Notes: generated by a model not told the origin, from the sequence alone. 58,969 nucleotides of DNA from a virus (IMGVR_UViG_3300032053_000085:1-58969); one strand, 5' to 3'. Positions 31,047 to 39,731 are shown, counted from the first letter of the stretch. Made by a program: numbers and translations.

Positions 31047-32189
31047 CTACAATTTTCTACCACACTGAGAACAGGTAGCTCGCTCCGCGAGCACCTGTTC
31101 CAGCTTCCGTTCCGTGATTCGGTATTTAGTTACTTCATTTTCGTATTCCTCATACTGGTTGACTAGGTCGCGAATCCGACTTGAGTTCGTTGGTTGTGCA
31201 AGTATCTTAGCACAACTTTGCCGAAGCGTGTCAGAAATTCTCGATTTTTGCTGAACTATTTCTAGCGTCTGCTTGCCAACTTCCAGAAAATCCGCCTCCA
31301 GCGCCCGGCGTTGTCGGCGACATGCTACCAAACCTTCCAAAGCGGCACCTGCCGCTTCCAAAGTCGATAAGGCTGCAACAGCCTTGGTTTCAGCTACGAG
31401 CGATTCTAGGTCCTGTTTTGTGGCTTTGGTGGCCTGTAGTTTCCTACCGGCTTCTAGAGCACTGTCACAGGCAGCAGATAGCTGAACTAGAGCAGTCCCG
31501 CTACCCCGCAACTGGACTAACTCCCACGTATGTAGTCCTAGATCATTTATTGCATCGGCGAGGCGTGTGATGGTATCAGCCTCTATCTGTAGTAGCGTAA
31601 GCATATCCCCCATTCGGGGGATATGCTTATTGGCTTCCAGGTACGCTTCGAAGCCGGTTAGTTCCTGCTCCGTGGCCTCTAGGAGGATATTGTTCTGCTT
31701 CGACCGTTCCTTTAGCCAGCTAATGGCACGGTCAATGTCTTCCAGAGAAACGATCTTGTTGATCTCCCGGGCTACTTGTCCGGGAGTCAACGATAGGAGA
31801 AAATGAGGATCGTGTTGGGACTGGAAATTAGTTTCCGTCAGATTCAGTACCGTCGCGATCGGCAACGGCTGGTCGCGAGCACAGGCTAAGAACTTCGGCA
31901 GGTCGTTAAGCTGGTAGCCGTAGCCCCGAGTGTCCTTGAACCGTTCGATTACGTTAGGTCCGTCCGCGATTACGTTAGGTCCGTCCGCGATTACGCGGAC
32001 GGACATTTCTGATTCCCCATTGGTCGTCAGGCCCGTGGCGGTTTCATGCAAAGCAAGAAACCGCAACCCACGGACAACGGCAGACTTGCCGGTGTCCGAC
32101 GGTCCTGTAATGACGTTCAGTCCTGGCCTAAGCGGCAGGACTGAACGTCGGTGGGATTGAAAGTTCGTTAGCTTGATTTCTTTTAGCAT
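31047..32189 (-). CDS. SbcC/Rad50 N-terminal half ending at a zinc hook
   Basis: 380 residues from the ATG at 32189, chosen for GGAG upstream. N-terminal lobe MLKEIKLTNFQSHRR with Walker A TGPSDTGKSAVVRGL (about 29-43), Q-loop-like region near FQSQHDPHFLLS, then coiled coil (about 150-365). The protein ends at CSQCGRKL, exactly a Rad50 zinc-hook CxxC. So the split falls at the hook apex and the returning coil plus Walker B lobe are elsewhere (28336). A 21-bp tandem duplication encodes VIADGPN twice near residue 75. A 14-bp-arm hairpin (31598-31629) is in the coil region. Confidence 0.85.
   Translation of the reverse strand: MLKEIKLTNFQSHRRSVLPLRPGLNVITGPSDTGKSAVVRGLRFLALHETATGLTTNGESEMSVRVIADGPNVIADGPNVIERFKDTRGYGYQLNDLPKFLACARDQPLPIATVLNLTETNFQSQHDPHFLLSLTPGQVAREINKIVSLEDIDRAISWLKERSKQNNILLEATEQELTGFEAYLEANKHIPRMGDMLTLLQIEADTITRLADAINDLGLHTWELVQLRGSGTALVQLSAACDSALEAGRKLQATKATKQDLESLVAETKAVAALSTLEAAGAALEGLVACRRQRRALEADFLEVGKQTLEIVQQKSRISDTLRQSCAKILAQPTNSSRIRDLVNQYEEYENEVTKYRITERKLEQVLAERATCSQCGRKL
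31598..31629. repeat. Perfect inverted repeat, 14-bp arms
   Basis: TAAGCATATCCCCC and its reverse complement around a 4-nt loop inside the SbcC N-half. Confidence 0.9.
31946..31987 (-). repeat. Tandem 21-bp duplication
   Basis: Two exact copies of a 21-bp unit (cgattacgttaggtccgtcc plus g), with a partial third. In frame, it duplicates seven residues (VIADGPN) just after the Walker A strand region, probably in a surface loop. Confidence 0.9.
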
Positions 32190-33409
32190 CCCAGTTCTCC
32201 TGGCCTGTGGTAGCTTTGTTTGGGTAATGTGCTGGTCCAAATCTTGGTTTGCTTGCCCGCACAGTACATTTGCTGGATTCCTAGATCGAGTTCCGCGAGG
32301 GAATCGATCCCGTTGTAAAGCATCAAATCGTTAGGATCAATTCGATGAATCGAATTGAATCCGTCAGTTGTCTCAGTTTCGAACGCCTGTTCTACGCCTT
32401 TGGCGTAGAACGGCTGGCCTAGCTCCACGAACGCTTGGAATTTCAGGCCCGATACCGCAATCTGCGGATCGGCCATGTGTGCAGAAATCATCGTATCCCA
32501 AGTCCAGCGGTTTACTTCGACGCCGTAGAACTGCCGACTCCAACGATCCTCGAACTTAAGATTGGCGGCTATTTTGTAGGAATCAGACAGTAAGTAGTTT
32601 CGCCACGCATCAACGAGCATATCGTCCATCATGAATGCGACACACTTAGGTTTGTCGCCTTCCAGCCACGCCACGGAAGCTGAATATATTTTGGCCCCAG
32701 GCTTGGTGCATTTCAAGTGGTTGGTTTCGTAGTCAAACGCCGAGAAGACAGACTTTCCCGCTTCCTGCAAGGCACGGATGATATAGTTCTTCTGCCTAGG
32801 CATTTCCACCATCTTGGCGTAGTCGGGCACTACGTCATACGGTCGACCCGTCGACCGTAAGGCATACCGTAGCCAACGGAAGTGCTGTATCTTGCTTACG
32901 TCTGGATTCAAGAGTCGTCCGTCTTTCATCCGACCGGCAAAGCCGATCGGATAAACCCAGGCGTTGAGTTCCCGAGAGGGAATACGACGCCCGTACCAGC
33001 GATCCCGCATTTCTGCGGGATGCTGCCATAGGTAATCGATAATAGAGTCGTTTGCCTGCCGCCCTAAGACGATAACCGTCTCGGGTTTGATTGATCGGAG
33101 ATTCTCGATCAGCAAAGGCTGGCAATGTCTCCAGCTTTCAGGATTGTCGCCATCGCAGGATGATGCTGCCAGCAGCGTCACGTTACCAAGCATGGCCCCG
33201 TGCTGCTCCAGCATAGATGCCAGCTTGGGTTCGTTTATGAGACCGTCGGCCCGGTCTTCCGGTGAATCGATAACGATCACCGTCTTCCGGGCCGACTGCG
33301 GCATCTGCTTAGGATGGCGGCATTTGGATATCAATCCACATGCCGTACAGTCTGGGCCTAGTTTAATGGGTGCCTGGATTGTAACCTTGGGGGATAAGAA
33401 TGTGAACAT
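32183..33409 (-). CDS. Uracil-DNA-glycosylase-like / 3'-5' exonuclease fusion
   Basis: 408 residues from the ATG at 33409 (MFTFLSPKV), overlapping the clamp stop. Residues ~1-190 resemble Fe-S uracil-DNA glycosylases: CTACGLISKCRHP, VIVIDSPEDRADGL and a C-terminal LLIENLRSIKPETVIVLG. Residues ~225-408 are a DnaQ-like proofreading exonuclease of the PolA type: FDYETNHLK (Exo I), NLKFEDRW (Exo II), YNGIDSLAELDL (Exo III). Many phages fuse these modules. The matching polymerase domain is a separate gene at 42188, so the PolA chain is split and proofreading is in trans. Confidence 0.82.
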   Translation of the reverse strand: MFTFLSPKVTIQAPIKLGPDCTACGLISKCRHPKQMPQSARKTVIVIDSPEDRADGLINEPKLASMLEQHGAMLGNVTLLAASSCDGDNPESWRHCQPLLIENLRSIKPETVIVLGRQANDSIIDYLWQHPAEMRDRWYGRRIPSRELNAWVYPIGFAGRMKDGRLLNPDVSKIQHFRWLRYALRSTGRPYDVVPDYAKMVEMPRQKNYIIRALQEAGKSVFSAFDYETNHLKCTKPGAKIYSASVAWLEGDKPKCVAFMMDDMLVDAWRNYLLSDSYKIAANLKFEDRWSRQFYGVEVNRWTWDTMISAHMADPQIAVSGLKFQAFVELGQPFYAKGVEQAFETETTDGFNSIHRIDPNDLMLYNGIDSLAELDLGIQQMYCAGKQTKIWTSTLPKQSYHRPGELGC

Positions 33410-34431
33410 TATTGCTTTGTTGCTGAGACTGCGTAGAGGAAACCGTCGCCCTTGATCCGTAGGCACGAATCGCAGATTGCGATTGGTGCCCCGTGCTTCA
33501 AGATCAATGATAACACGGATGGATTTACTTGTAAATCCATATCGACCCCGTCGTAGGTAATTGGCTTTTCTTCCTCAGTATCGCCAAAGACGGATTCGGC
33601 TTTGACGATCAGGGTGTTAGCCCGAAGCTGCAACATGACCTTCTGTTCTTCTTTCTTATCCAGGACGAACGCCATGGCCCGATCGACTACTTCCGTAGCC
33701 GATCCAGGCAGCACGATCTCCCTGATCTTCGCCTCGGTGAAGATCGACGTAATGTCTGGATATTCTTCACCTAGCCGACGTACGGAGATAATCAGCCCAG
33801 AGTAAGTCTTCCAGTGAATCCAGTCACGTGTATAGCTAACGGCAGCAGCACCGATTCCGTTCAGCGCTTTGCAGCTAGTTGCCCTAGCCAATATGTGCGG
33901 TTCCGTCGCACCGGTGGCGACGACGAACCGCATAGCCTGATACTTGTTAGTCGCCTGCATCCCGCGAGGGGTGAAGTCGACGCAATTCAAAGCAAACGGT
34001 TCGGCATCCACAGCAGCACAGGCTGCCACCATACCTAGGGCCTCTGAGAAGATCGGAGGCAGGTCTGTGAAGTCTCCAGGTTCTTCGACTTCGTCTGTTT
34101 CCAGCAGAATGTCGGTAGACACTTTGATGTTCTGGCGGCGACCGGTTCCCTTGATCGTAAGCTTCCCATCCACTAAGTCGATATCGACTTCTAGATCAGG
34201 ACTCTTGCGTAAGGTATCCAGTAGTGTCTTAGCTGGCACGGCACACCTATACGGAAACGGTTCCCCTAACGCATTGGTTACACCAACGCGACAGAGGATT
34301 TCCCCATTATACGTGTGTAGCGTCCCGTCCATGAACACGTAGCAACTACTTTGCTCCATGTTCTCTTTGGTGTTGAGTCCCGCAGAGCAGGACTCAAGCG
34401 TTCGTAGTAGGTCTTGTCGGTCAAACTTCAT
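33409..34431 (-). CDS. Sliding clamp (DnaN-like)
   Basis: 340 residues, size and order of a bacterial beta clamp with three repeats of the clamp fold: MKFDRQDLLRTLESCSAGL, VDFTPRGMQATNKYQAM and VNPSVLSLIL with a C-terminal DGFLYAVSATKQ (canonical clamps end YL.MP.). It tethers the PolA-type polymerase. Overlaps the acetyltransferase gene upstream by 11 bp and the exonuclease downstream. Clamp loader is at 39795. Confidence 0.75.
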   Translation of the reverse strand: MKFDRQDLLRTLESCSAGLNTKENMEQSSCYVFMDGTLHTYNGEILCRVGVTNALGEPFPYRCAVPAKTLLDTLRKSPDLEVDIDLVDGKLTIKGTGRRQNIKVSTDILLETDEVEEPGDFTDLPPIFSEALGMVAACAAVDAEPFALNCVDFTPRGMQATNKYQAMRFVVATGATEPHILARATSCKALNGIGAAAVSYTRDWIHWKTYSGLIISVRRLGEEYPDITSIFTEAKIREIVLPGSATEVVDRAMAFVLDKKEEQKVMLQLRANTLIVKAESVFGDTEEEKPITYDGVDMDLQVNPSVLSLILKHGAPIAICDSCLRIKGDGFLYAVSATKQ

Positions 34432-34906
34432 TTTCGTTCCATTCGAATTTTATGCCGATGCCTGTTTCCGTGTGCGGGAAGACGGCTTCACGCAGCGGTA
34501 ACACTGCTTTGAATCCCACCGACTTGAGAAACAGTTGTGCGTCTAAATCTTCTTCAGGCACAGTATAGATCATTCGATCAACAGTTGGCGGTTTGTCCGC
34601 AATAACTCGTAGAAGTAATCGAGTTCCGATGCGTATGCGTCGAAACTCATCACCTACCAGTAGGCGGTCGATACGAATCGTATTTTCCGATGACCAAGTA
34701 GTCACAACATACCCGACAATTTGTCGGGTATGTATGTGTGCTGCTACGTGAACTACGGTATGTGATTCCTCGTCCATGTCCAGTCTATTCTGCCACCACC
34801 TATTACTCTTACGGAATTGCTTGTTGGTAGCATCTAGAGCCTGGATTGATCTCAAATCGAGTGGTCGCGCTACTCGATAATTAACGTAGTTTACTAATGC
34901 GGTCAT
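34421..34906 (-). CDS. GNAT acetyltransferase
   Basis: 161 residues. GNAT motif A is clear: IRIDRLLVGDEFRRIRIGTRLL (V..R..G.G..L type), preceded by QIVGYVVTTW and followed by DAQLFLKSVGFKAV. Acetyl-CoA-dependent acetylation of an unknown amine; in phage replication clusters such enzymes may modify host or phage proteins. Translationally coupled to clamp and nuclease genes. Confidence 0.75.
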   Translation of the reverse strand: MTALVNYVNYRVARPLDLRSIQALDATNKQFRKSNRWWQNRLDMDEESHTVVHVAAHIHTRQIVGYVVTTWSSENTIRIDRLLVGDEFRRIRIGTRLLLRVIADKPPTVDRMIYTVPEEDLDAQLFLKSVGFKAVLPLREAVFPHTETGIGIKFEWNENEV

Positions 34907-35403
34907 TTGTAATCTTGTAGCCAGTCACGGTTTGCGGGGGTTAATAGTATAGACAAGAGTCCGAAGCCATTGCGACAGACTATGCCCTGGTGGGATAAGC
35001 CAAGGTCGTTGGTGACGTATATTGCAGGGTGTCTATCGCGTTTGTGGATGAGTAGCCAGTACGGCGTACCGGCAAGCGAAGCCGCTTTCGCCGACTGTGC
35101 GACGAAAGCGTTCATGCCGCCCTTACCGCCTTCGAGTATGTCGTAGATATGCAACGTATTGTACCCACGCTTAATCTCGATGGTGAATAAGTCAAGTAGC
35201 TTCTGGCCTGCGGCATCTTGGGCACAAAGATCGCCACATGCGTTGGCGGTCTTCTTGCCTTGTTTGGCCCGTTGCGTAGCCCTGCCACCGCTCTGGGATG
35301 ATCTCCAAAAGAGATCATCCCGTTCGCCTACTGACCACCAGAGACTTAGTTCCTTGGCAAGGGTCCGCTCGTAGGCGGACCCTTTTGCTGCTCCGTTAGT
35401 CAT
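34903..35403 (-). CDS. PD-(D/E)xK nuclease, Holliday-junction-resolvase-like
   Basis: 166 residues. KGSAYERTLAKELSLWW at the N-terminus, FWRSSQSGGRAT, GDLCAQDAAG (catalytic Asp) and FTIEIKRGYN (E-x-K) form the restriction-endonuclease-like core of phage resolvases. It would resolve branched DNA before packaging, and cruciforms extruded from the genome's palindromes are possible substrates. Neighbouring stop and start codons overlap on both sides. Confidence 0.7.
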   Translation of the reverse strand: MTNGAAKGSAYERTLAKELSLWWSVGERDDLFWRSSQSGGRATQRAKQGKKTANACGDLCAQDAAGQKLLDLFTIEIKRGYNTLHIYDILEGGKGGMNAFVAQSAKAASLAGTPYWLLIHKRDRHPAIYVTNDLGLSHQGIVCRNGFGLLSILLTPANRDWLQDYK

Positions 35404-35807
35404 TTGTATTGACCAGTCCGATCAAAAACAAGGGTACGACGTTCGCGGGCTTCTCGCTTAGCGTCGGAGATTTCTTCCCTGATCTCTTGGGGCGTGCCCG
35501 AGCCGCTCATATCACGCTCGGGCACGCCGTACTGCCTACGCCATGCCTCGTGAATCTTTATGGCATCCTCCTTCTCCAACACGCCCGACCCTGCTGCGGC
35601 GATGCAGACCTCGGTTGCTTTTTTCCAGGCTAGCATTTCGACTTCACTGGTGCATGGGATGATGTTAAGACTGCCTACCTTGATAGGCCAGCCATAATCG
35701 ATCATAAGTCCGACACGGACTTCCTCACTCATCAGGACAACTAAGTCAAGATCGGATGTTGGAGTTGGGATTCCGTACATACGACTACCGGTAAAGAATG
35801 CTTCCAT
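35400..35807 (-). CDS. Nucleotidyltransferase-fold protein
   Basis: 135 residues. N-terminal GSRMYGIPTPTSDLDLVV matches the minimal nucleotidyltransferase signature GS-x(10)-DxD. The C-terminal half is helical and charged. Such proteins transfer NMP to proteins, RNA or small molecules; some act as antitoxins or in defence. A 13-bp-arm hairpin is at 35491-35528. Confidence 0.75.
   Translation of the reverse strand: MEAFFTGSRMYGIPTPTSDLDLVVLMSEEVRVGLMIDYGWPIKVGSLNIIPCTSEVEMLAWKKATEVCIAAAGSGVLEKEDAIKIHEAWRRQYGVPERDMSGSGTPQEIREEISDAKREARERRTLVFDRTGQYK
35491..35528. repeat. Perfect inverted repeat, 13-bp arms
   Basis: GGCGTGCCCGAGC and its complement around a 12-nt loop, inside the nucleotidyltransferase gene. 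Confidence 0.88.
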
Positions 35808-35809
35808 GG

Positions 35810-36217
35810 CTACAGCACCTTCAATTCTAGTTTAGATTCCTTGGGGGCGTTCGCCTCGGCAACTTGTAGTTGCCAAGACAACGTAAAAGCATCGTTGCGA
35901 TCAGAGCGGATTTGCTGCTGCTCACGGATTGCTTTCAGCCAGTGGTTAAGTTGATACGGATCGATATTCCAGTTGCGGTCCAGGATACCAAGTCGTTCGG
36001 CAGTCTTCACTGGAATCTTGTCAGTTTCTTCATAGTCCAGCAATCGCTGTTCGTCACGAGGACGAACGCGAATGTGCCTAGGTAGCTTAGGCGTAGGGTG
36101 CGCTTCGGCAAACGCTTTCGCAGAAGCGTAAGCAATAGCCTTCTCGGACTTAGCAAACTTCCGCTTTTGTTCGCGTACACGTAGAACTCGTTGTCGTTTA
36201 GTTTTCTTGGAGATCAT
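35810..36217 (-). CDS. Basic small protein, unknown
   Basis: 135 residues, very basic N-terminus (MISKKTKRQRVLRVREQKRKF) and a helical body ending KLELKVL. Its start overlaps the stop of the flap-exonuclease gene. A nucleic-acid-binding role fits the charge; no family recognised. Confidence 0.6.
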   Translation of the reverse strand: MISKKTKRQRVLRVREQKRKFAKSEKAIAYASAKAFAEAHPTPKLPRHIRVRPRDEQRLLDYEETDKIPVKTAERLGILDRNWNIDPYQLNHWLKAIREQQQIRSDRNDAFTLSWQLQVAEANAPKESKLELKVL

Positions 36218-37065
36218 TCCACTATTCCTTCGGGGACGTAATTAGTCGAACCTATCGTCTCGGCGAGCAGGTTCCAGTTTAACCGCCGTGGCGGTTGTTC
36301 TTGTAGTACGTTAGCTTGCGTCCCTGGATAGGGGAGCGTCACTAACGGCTTGTTTCGAGTATAGATATCTAACCCATTGGAAAACAGATCATACTTTTTG
36401 TTTTCCGGTTTAATCTGGCCATTGAGCCACTTGATAGCAGTCTTCTCCGCTACGCCCGGAATGCCTTCGACGTTGTCGGAGGTACAACCAGTCCAAGCCT
36501 TGACGCTAGCCCACTGAATGGGGGATATCCCCCATTCAGTACGGAACGATTCTTCGGTGACCTGCTTATGGCTGACTGGATTATAGATCAAAACGTCGGG
36601 CCGGAGCAACTGGTATAAGTCAGCATCGGTGCTGACGATAACCAGTTGAACACTTGGATTGTTGACGATGATTGATCCGATCATATCGTCGGCTTCGTAG
36701 CCAGTCTGCCCGAACTGATTAAACGCACCCATTCGGCTAAGTAGCTGGGGCATGCGATCGATTTGTCGGTGCATGCCCTGGCGCTCCCTCTTGGCTTTAG
36801 GATCAGCCGCTTCCTTGGCTTCCCGCTCCGATCTACGCTTCTGCTTGTATGGCGGATAGGCTTCCTGCCTGATCGACTTCCGTGAATCGAAGGCGAAGGC
36901 GAAGTTATGCGTACGATAAATGCGTTCCAGTTGTAGGCAAGTTTGCCACAACTGGTAGAGAACGCCTGTATACTCGTTAGGGTTATCCGGGTGCGTAAGT
37001 TCGCCTACCGTGTGTAGGGCACGGTAGGCGAGATTGGAAACGTCTATGATTATACACTTTTTCAT
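36214..37065 (-). CDS. 5'-3' (flap) exonuclease
   Basis: 283 residues from the ATG at 37065. PolA N-terminal-domain / T5 exonuclease type: IIIDVSNLAYRA, FAFDSRKSIRQEAYPPYKQKR, GYEADDMIGSI (metal site), IVSTDADLYQLL and the helix-hairpin-helix DNVEGIPGVAEKTAIKWL. It removes RNA primers and flaps. Together with the separate exonuclease (32183) and polymerase (42188) it makes up a PolA split into three genes. It contains a 28-bp perfect palindrome (36523-36550). Confidence 0.92.
   Translation of the reverse strand: MKKCIIIDVSNLAYRALHTVGELTHPDNPNEYTGVLYQLWQTCLQLERIYRTHNFAFAFDSRKSIRQEAYPPYKQKRRSEREAKEAADPKAKRERQGMHRQIDRMPQLLSRMGAFNQFGQTGYEADDMIGSIIVNNPSVQLVIVSTDADLYQLLRPDVLIYNPVSHKQVTEESFRTEWGISPIQWASVKAWTGCTSDNVEGIPGVAEKTAIKWLNGQIKPENKKYDLFSNGLDIYTRNKPLVTLPYPGTQANVLQEQPPRRLNWNLLAETIGSTNYVPEGIVE
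36523..36550. repeat. 28-bp perfect palindrome in coding DNA
   Basis: ACTGAATGGGGGAT followed immediately by its reverse complement, with no loop, inside the flap exonuclease gene. Palindromes of this size without a spacer are normally counter-selected because they extrude as hairpins. Confidence 0.92.
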
Positions 37066-37147
37066 TTTCGCCTCATGCACCCGCAAACAAGTAATGAATA
37101 CGCCACTAAGCAGGCGTAAAACCACCAAAAATCTTTTAGATCGACTA

Positions 37148-38203
37148 TCATTCGTATCGGCTTTTCCGTTCGACTGTCATTTGATTACGCCAGTCAGTGT
37201 AGCACTTGACGAGGAACTCGCCAAGTGCTGATTCCAGATTTGATTTCTCGATATAGGAAATCAAATCCTCGTAGAAGTACGACTTATCGCCCAGGAATGG
37301 TAGCTTGTATCTGCCACCTGGGCAAGTAATGTACTTGTTTGCTACAAGCCAGTTTAGTGTCGAGCCGGTCCCATCAACACCGAAAGTCGGATAAAAGTCT
37401 AGATCAAATGGAACCTTCGATCCATTCATCCGGTTCTTCACTACCCTGACCGTGACTACATCGCCGATCTGCGTCTTTGTTTTCTGGACTTCCTTCTCGA
37501 TCTTGCCGGATAGTTTAGTCTCAATCTCGATGTGGCACCAGAATTTTAGAGCCCGACCGCCAGGGACAACGTCACTCGGCGAATACTTATTCGCCTTGTT
37601 CACGTTGTCGCGGTGCTGCGATACTCCTAGGAGTATTGAGCCTGTCTCCTTTAGCTTCGGCACCAGCAACCGCAAGCGGTCGCTGTGGATGCGTCCGTGG
37701 GCCATACCGTAGCTACCGTCAGGGTCTTTGTCTTCGGCCCGTGCCTTTGCGGAGTCTTCGATATGCTTGATGGCGACGGCAGGCAGCCATGAGTCCCACG
37801 AGTCGACTAGCACGATCGCCGGTTCGCGATAGATAACATCCATCGCGTCGTACAGGTGGTCAAGGCTCTCGGCTTTCATGTGCTCTAGCCGGTTCGCCAA
37901 CTTCGACCCGAAAAAGGTTTCGGTGTCAAAGTTGCTACCGTTTTCCCCGTCGAAGATCACCAAGCGGTGATCGGCGTACGCTGTATTATTGGCGGCTTCC
38001 GCCAATAATACTTTGGTGTAGTAGCTCTTGCCGCTACCGCTGGGTCCATGGAACCAGCAGTAGCGGCCAGGGCCGACTGCTTGGCCGATCTTGCCGGATA
38101 CCATTAAATCAAACAGATCGCAACCTAACGATAGGTCTGGATCAGCAAGAATAGTATCCTGCATGTTCTCGACAGCTTGTGCCAATTTATCTAGTTTGTT
38201 CAT
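37148..38203 (-). CDS. RecA-like recombinase
   Basis: 351 residues. Walker A FHGPSGSGKSYY (about 51-62), Walker B IVLVDSWDSW, then GILL..SQHRDN and a basic KNRMNGSKVPF that matches the RecA loop region (RKNK.A.PF). N-terminal oligomerisation part is short. It drives strand exchange in recombination-dependent replication, next to the single-strand binding protein. A 13-bp-arm hairpin (37983-38011) is in the gene. 82 bp without a gene lie between it and the exonuclease. Confidence 0.85.
   Translation of the reverse strand: MNKLDKLAQAVENMQDTILADPDLSLGCDLFDLMVSGKIGQAVGPGRYCWFHGPSGSGKSYYTKVLLAEAANNTAYADHRLVIFDGENGSNFDTETFFGSKLANRLEHMKAESLDHLYDAMDVIYREPAIVLVDSWDSWLPAVAIKHIEDSAKARAEDKDPDGSYGMAHGRIHSDRLRLLVPKLKETGSILLGVSQHRDNVNKANKYSPSDVVPGGRALKFWCHIEIETKLSGKIEKEVQKTKTQIGDVVTVRVVKNRMNGSKVPFDLDFYPTFGVDGTGSTLNWLVANKYITCPGGRYKLPFLGDKSYFYEDLISYIEKSNLESALGEFLVKCYTDWRNQMTVERKSRYE
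37983..38011. repeat. Perfect inverted repeat, 13-bp arms
   Basis: GTATTATTGGCGG and its complement around ctt, inside the recA-like gene. Confidence 0.9.
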
Positions 38204-38351
38204 TAGTTACCTCGTCTGCTATCAGTGCGTTCAGTAGTTCTGTTACCGTCGCATGCCAACTACGCAATCGGCTTTTAGGGACCATACAGTGCGGCGATTG
38301 GAATGACTCAATTTCGCTTTTGAGTTCTTGAAGCTTAGTTATCTTATCCAT
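38187..38351 (-). CDS. Small protein, 54 aa
   Basis: MDKITKLQELKSEIESF... ending ADEVTNEQTR. The ATG is preceded by GAGGAAAAC, a strong ribosome site, and the end overlaps the RecA start by 17 bp, as in a coupled operon. Helical and charged; unknown function. Confidence 0.65.
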   Translation of the reverse strand: MDKITKLQELKSEIESFQSPHCMVPKSRLRSWHATVTELLNALIADEVTNEQTR

Positions 38352-38372
38352 GTTTTCCTCAGAGTGTAAAAG

Positions 38373-38399
38373 AAAGTAGCCCGCTTTCGCGGGCTACTT
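38373..38399 (-). terminator. Terminator between SSB and RecA units
   Basis: AAGTAGCCCGC / GCGGGCTACTT form an 11-bp stem with a short loop; on the minus strand a T-rich tract (ttcttttac) follows. It would lower RecA transcription relative to the single-strand binding protein. Confidence 0.8.
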
Positions 38400-38444
38400 G
38401 GCAGTCGTCCCCCGACAACTACTGTTTCAAAATGCCGGTGGGAA

Positions 38445-39317
38445 TCATTCCCAACCGGCATCAAAGGGTGCGTCTGCCGGGACAGACGACACGACTTCAA
38501 CGTCATCAGCAGGCCGGGTAGCCTCTGACTGTTGGCGTGTTCGGCTTGGTCTGGCCGGAGCATCTTCCTTTGTTTGGCTTTCTGGTGGTGCCGACTTGGT
38601 TACCGGCACACAATCGATGAAGCGTGCTTTCGCTTCATCGTAGGATAGTTTATTCAAAGCTGCGTCCAAGTTAACAACAGTTGCCATTGCCTTAGCTACT
38701 TCGCCGTCGAGTCCCTTGTGCGGACTGAAGTCAAAGACTCCGGCTTTATAGAACTTCGATCCCTCGTAGCTCCCTTCGGCCCAATCAAACTGAATGATCG
38801 ATCCTTGTCTAGGATCAGCAAAGACGCCCGCATGCTCTTGGCCGCGTCGCTTTTTCTTCTGGTTCGCTGCTTCGAACAACTGCTCTGCGAAATTCGCATA
38901 GCTGAAGTCGAGCACGTAGTTCTTATTGACGTCTTGACCGTCCATGGTCAAGACGTACACGTTCATCAATCCCATGCGTTGAGCACGTTTTTTGATGCCT
39001 GCTGCTGCGAGCGCATCGCCGATCGGACACTTCTCGTTGAAGGTCTGAGCACAGTCAAAGTAGGAATCTTTGCCCGCAGGGCCAAGATTCCTGTGCCGGA
39101 AGTAGTCACGGAAAAAATACATTTTTCCGGGAGCTACTCGCGGCGAGCAGGTCGTCTTGTATGGAAGCACTACCAATTCCATTTGGCAGGCTTTTGCAAT
39201 CTTCAGCCGTGGCACGGACTTCGGAATGTTAATCATGTAGAACCCAGGACCAGTGTCGCCAATGCGTGCGACTTCATCATCGATCGAGAGTACGTCAGTT
39301 TCGAGTTGTGTTGTCAT
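38445..39317 (-). CDS. Single-stranded DNA-binding protein (gp32-like)
   Basis: 290 residues. The central region has FRDYFRHRNLGPAGKDSYFDCAQTFNEKCPIG, GLMNVYVLTMDGQDV, GVFADPRQGSIIQF and KAGVFDFSP, a pattern I associate with T4 gp32-type proteins of diverse phages. It has a linker rich in Ser/Pro/Thr and an acidic C-terminal tail (ADDVEVVSS...DAPFDAGWE), used in SSBs to recruit partners. Flanked by RecA-like and mediator-like genes. Confidence 0.75.
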   Translation of the reverse strand: MTTQLETDVLSIDDEVARIGDTGPGFYMINIPKSVPRLKIAKACQMELVVLPYKTTCSPRVAPGKMYFFRDYFRHRNLGPAGKDSYFDCAQTFNEKCPIGDALAAAGIKKRAQRMGLMNVYVLTMDGQDVNKNYVLDFSYANFAEQLFEAANQKKKRRGQEHAGVFADPRQGSIIQFDWAEGSYEGSKFYKAGVFDFSPHKGLDGEVAKAMATVVNLDAALNKLSYDEAKARFIDCVPVTKSAPPESQTKEDAPARPSRTRQQSEATRPADDVEVVSSVPADAPFDAGWE

Positions 39318-39731
39318 TTATTCAGCCATGCCTACGGGGTTTGAGTTGGTGAACCCGCGAATGACGAGTTCTGTAAGGTACTTGCACGCCGAACGCTTTA
39401 CGTCCAAGGCGTTTACGATTGCTCGTGTGTTATCCACGGCAAACTTAGCAGCGATCAAAGCTTCTTCCGCTGCGATAACCGCTGGTTGCACTACGACGAG
39501 TGTATCAACAAGATTTTCGGTCATCTTAGGAAAACCGTAAGAAAGTGGATCATTTCTGATCGCAAGTTCTGTCTTGGCTTTGATCAAGTTCAAAGCCTGG
39601 GCGGCTTTGTGTTGCTTGTTTAGTTCATCGGCCAAGGCCGATTCCCAAGTCGAGATATCTTGCGGCAGCACAGCTAGTGCTTCAGGAAGTCCGCCGACGC
39701 TCACTTCCAAATCTACATCTTCTTTTGTCAT
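39318..39731 (-). CDS. Possible recombination mediator (UvsY-like position)
   Basis: 137 residues, mostly helical, directly upstream of and adjacent to the SSB gene. Size and helical pattern resemble T4 UvsY, the mediator that loads recombinase on SSB-coated DNA, but sequence similarity by eye is weak. The ATG at 39731 is only six bases after a perfect -10 box, so the transcript may be leaderless. Confidence 0.5.
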   Translation of the reverse strand: MTKEDVDLEVSVGGLPEALAVLPQDISTWESALADELNKQHKAAQALNLIKAKTELAIRNDPLSYGFPKMTENLVDTLVVVQPAVIAAEEALIAAKFAVDNTRAIVNALDVKRSACKYLTELVIRGFTNSNPVGMAE

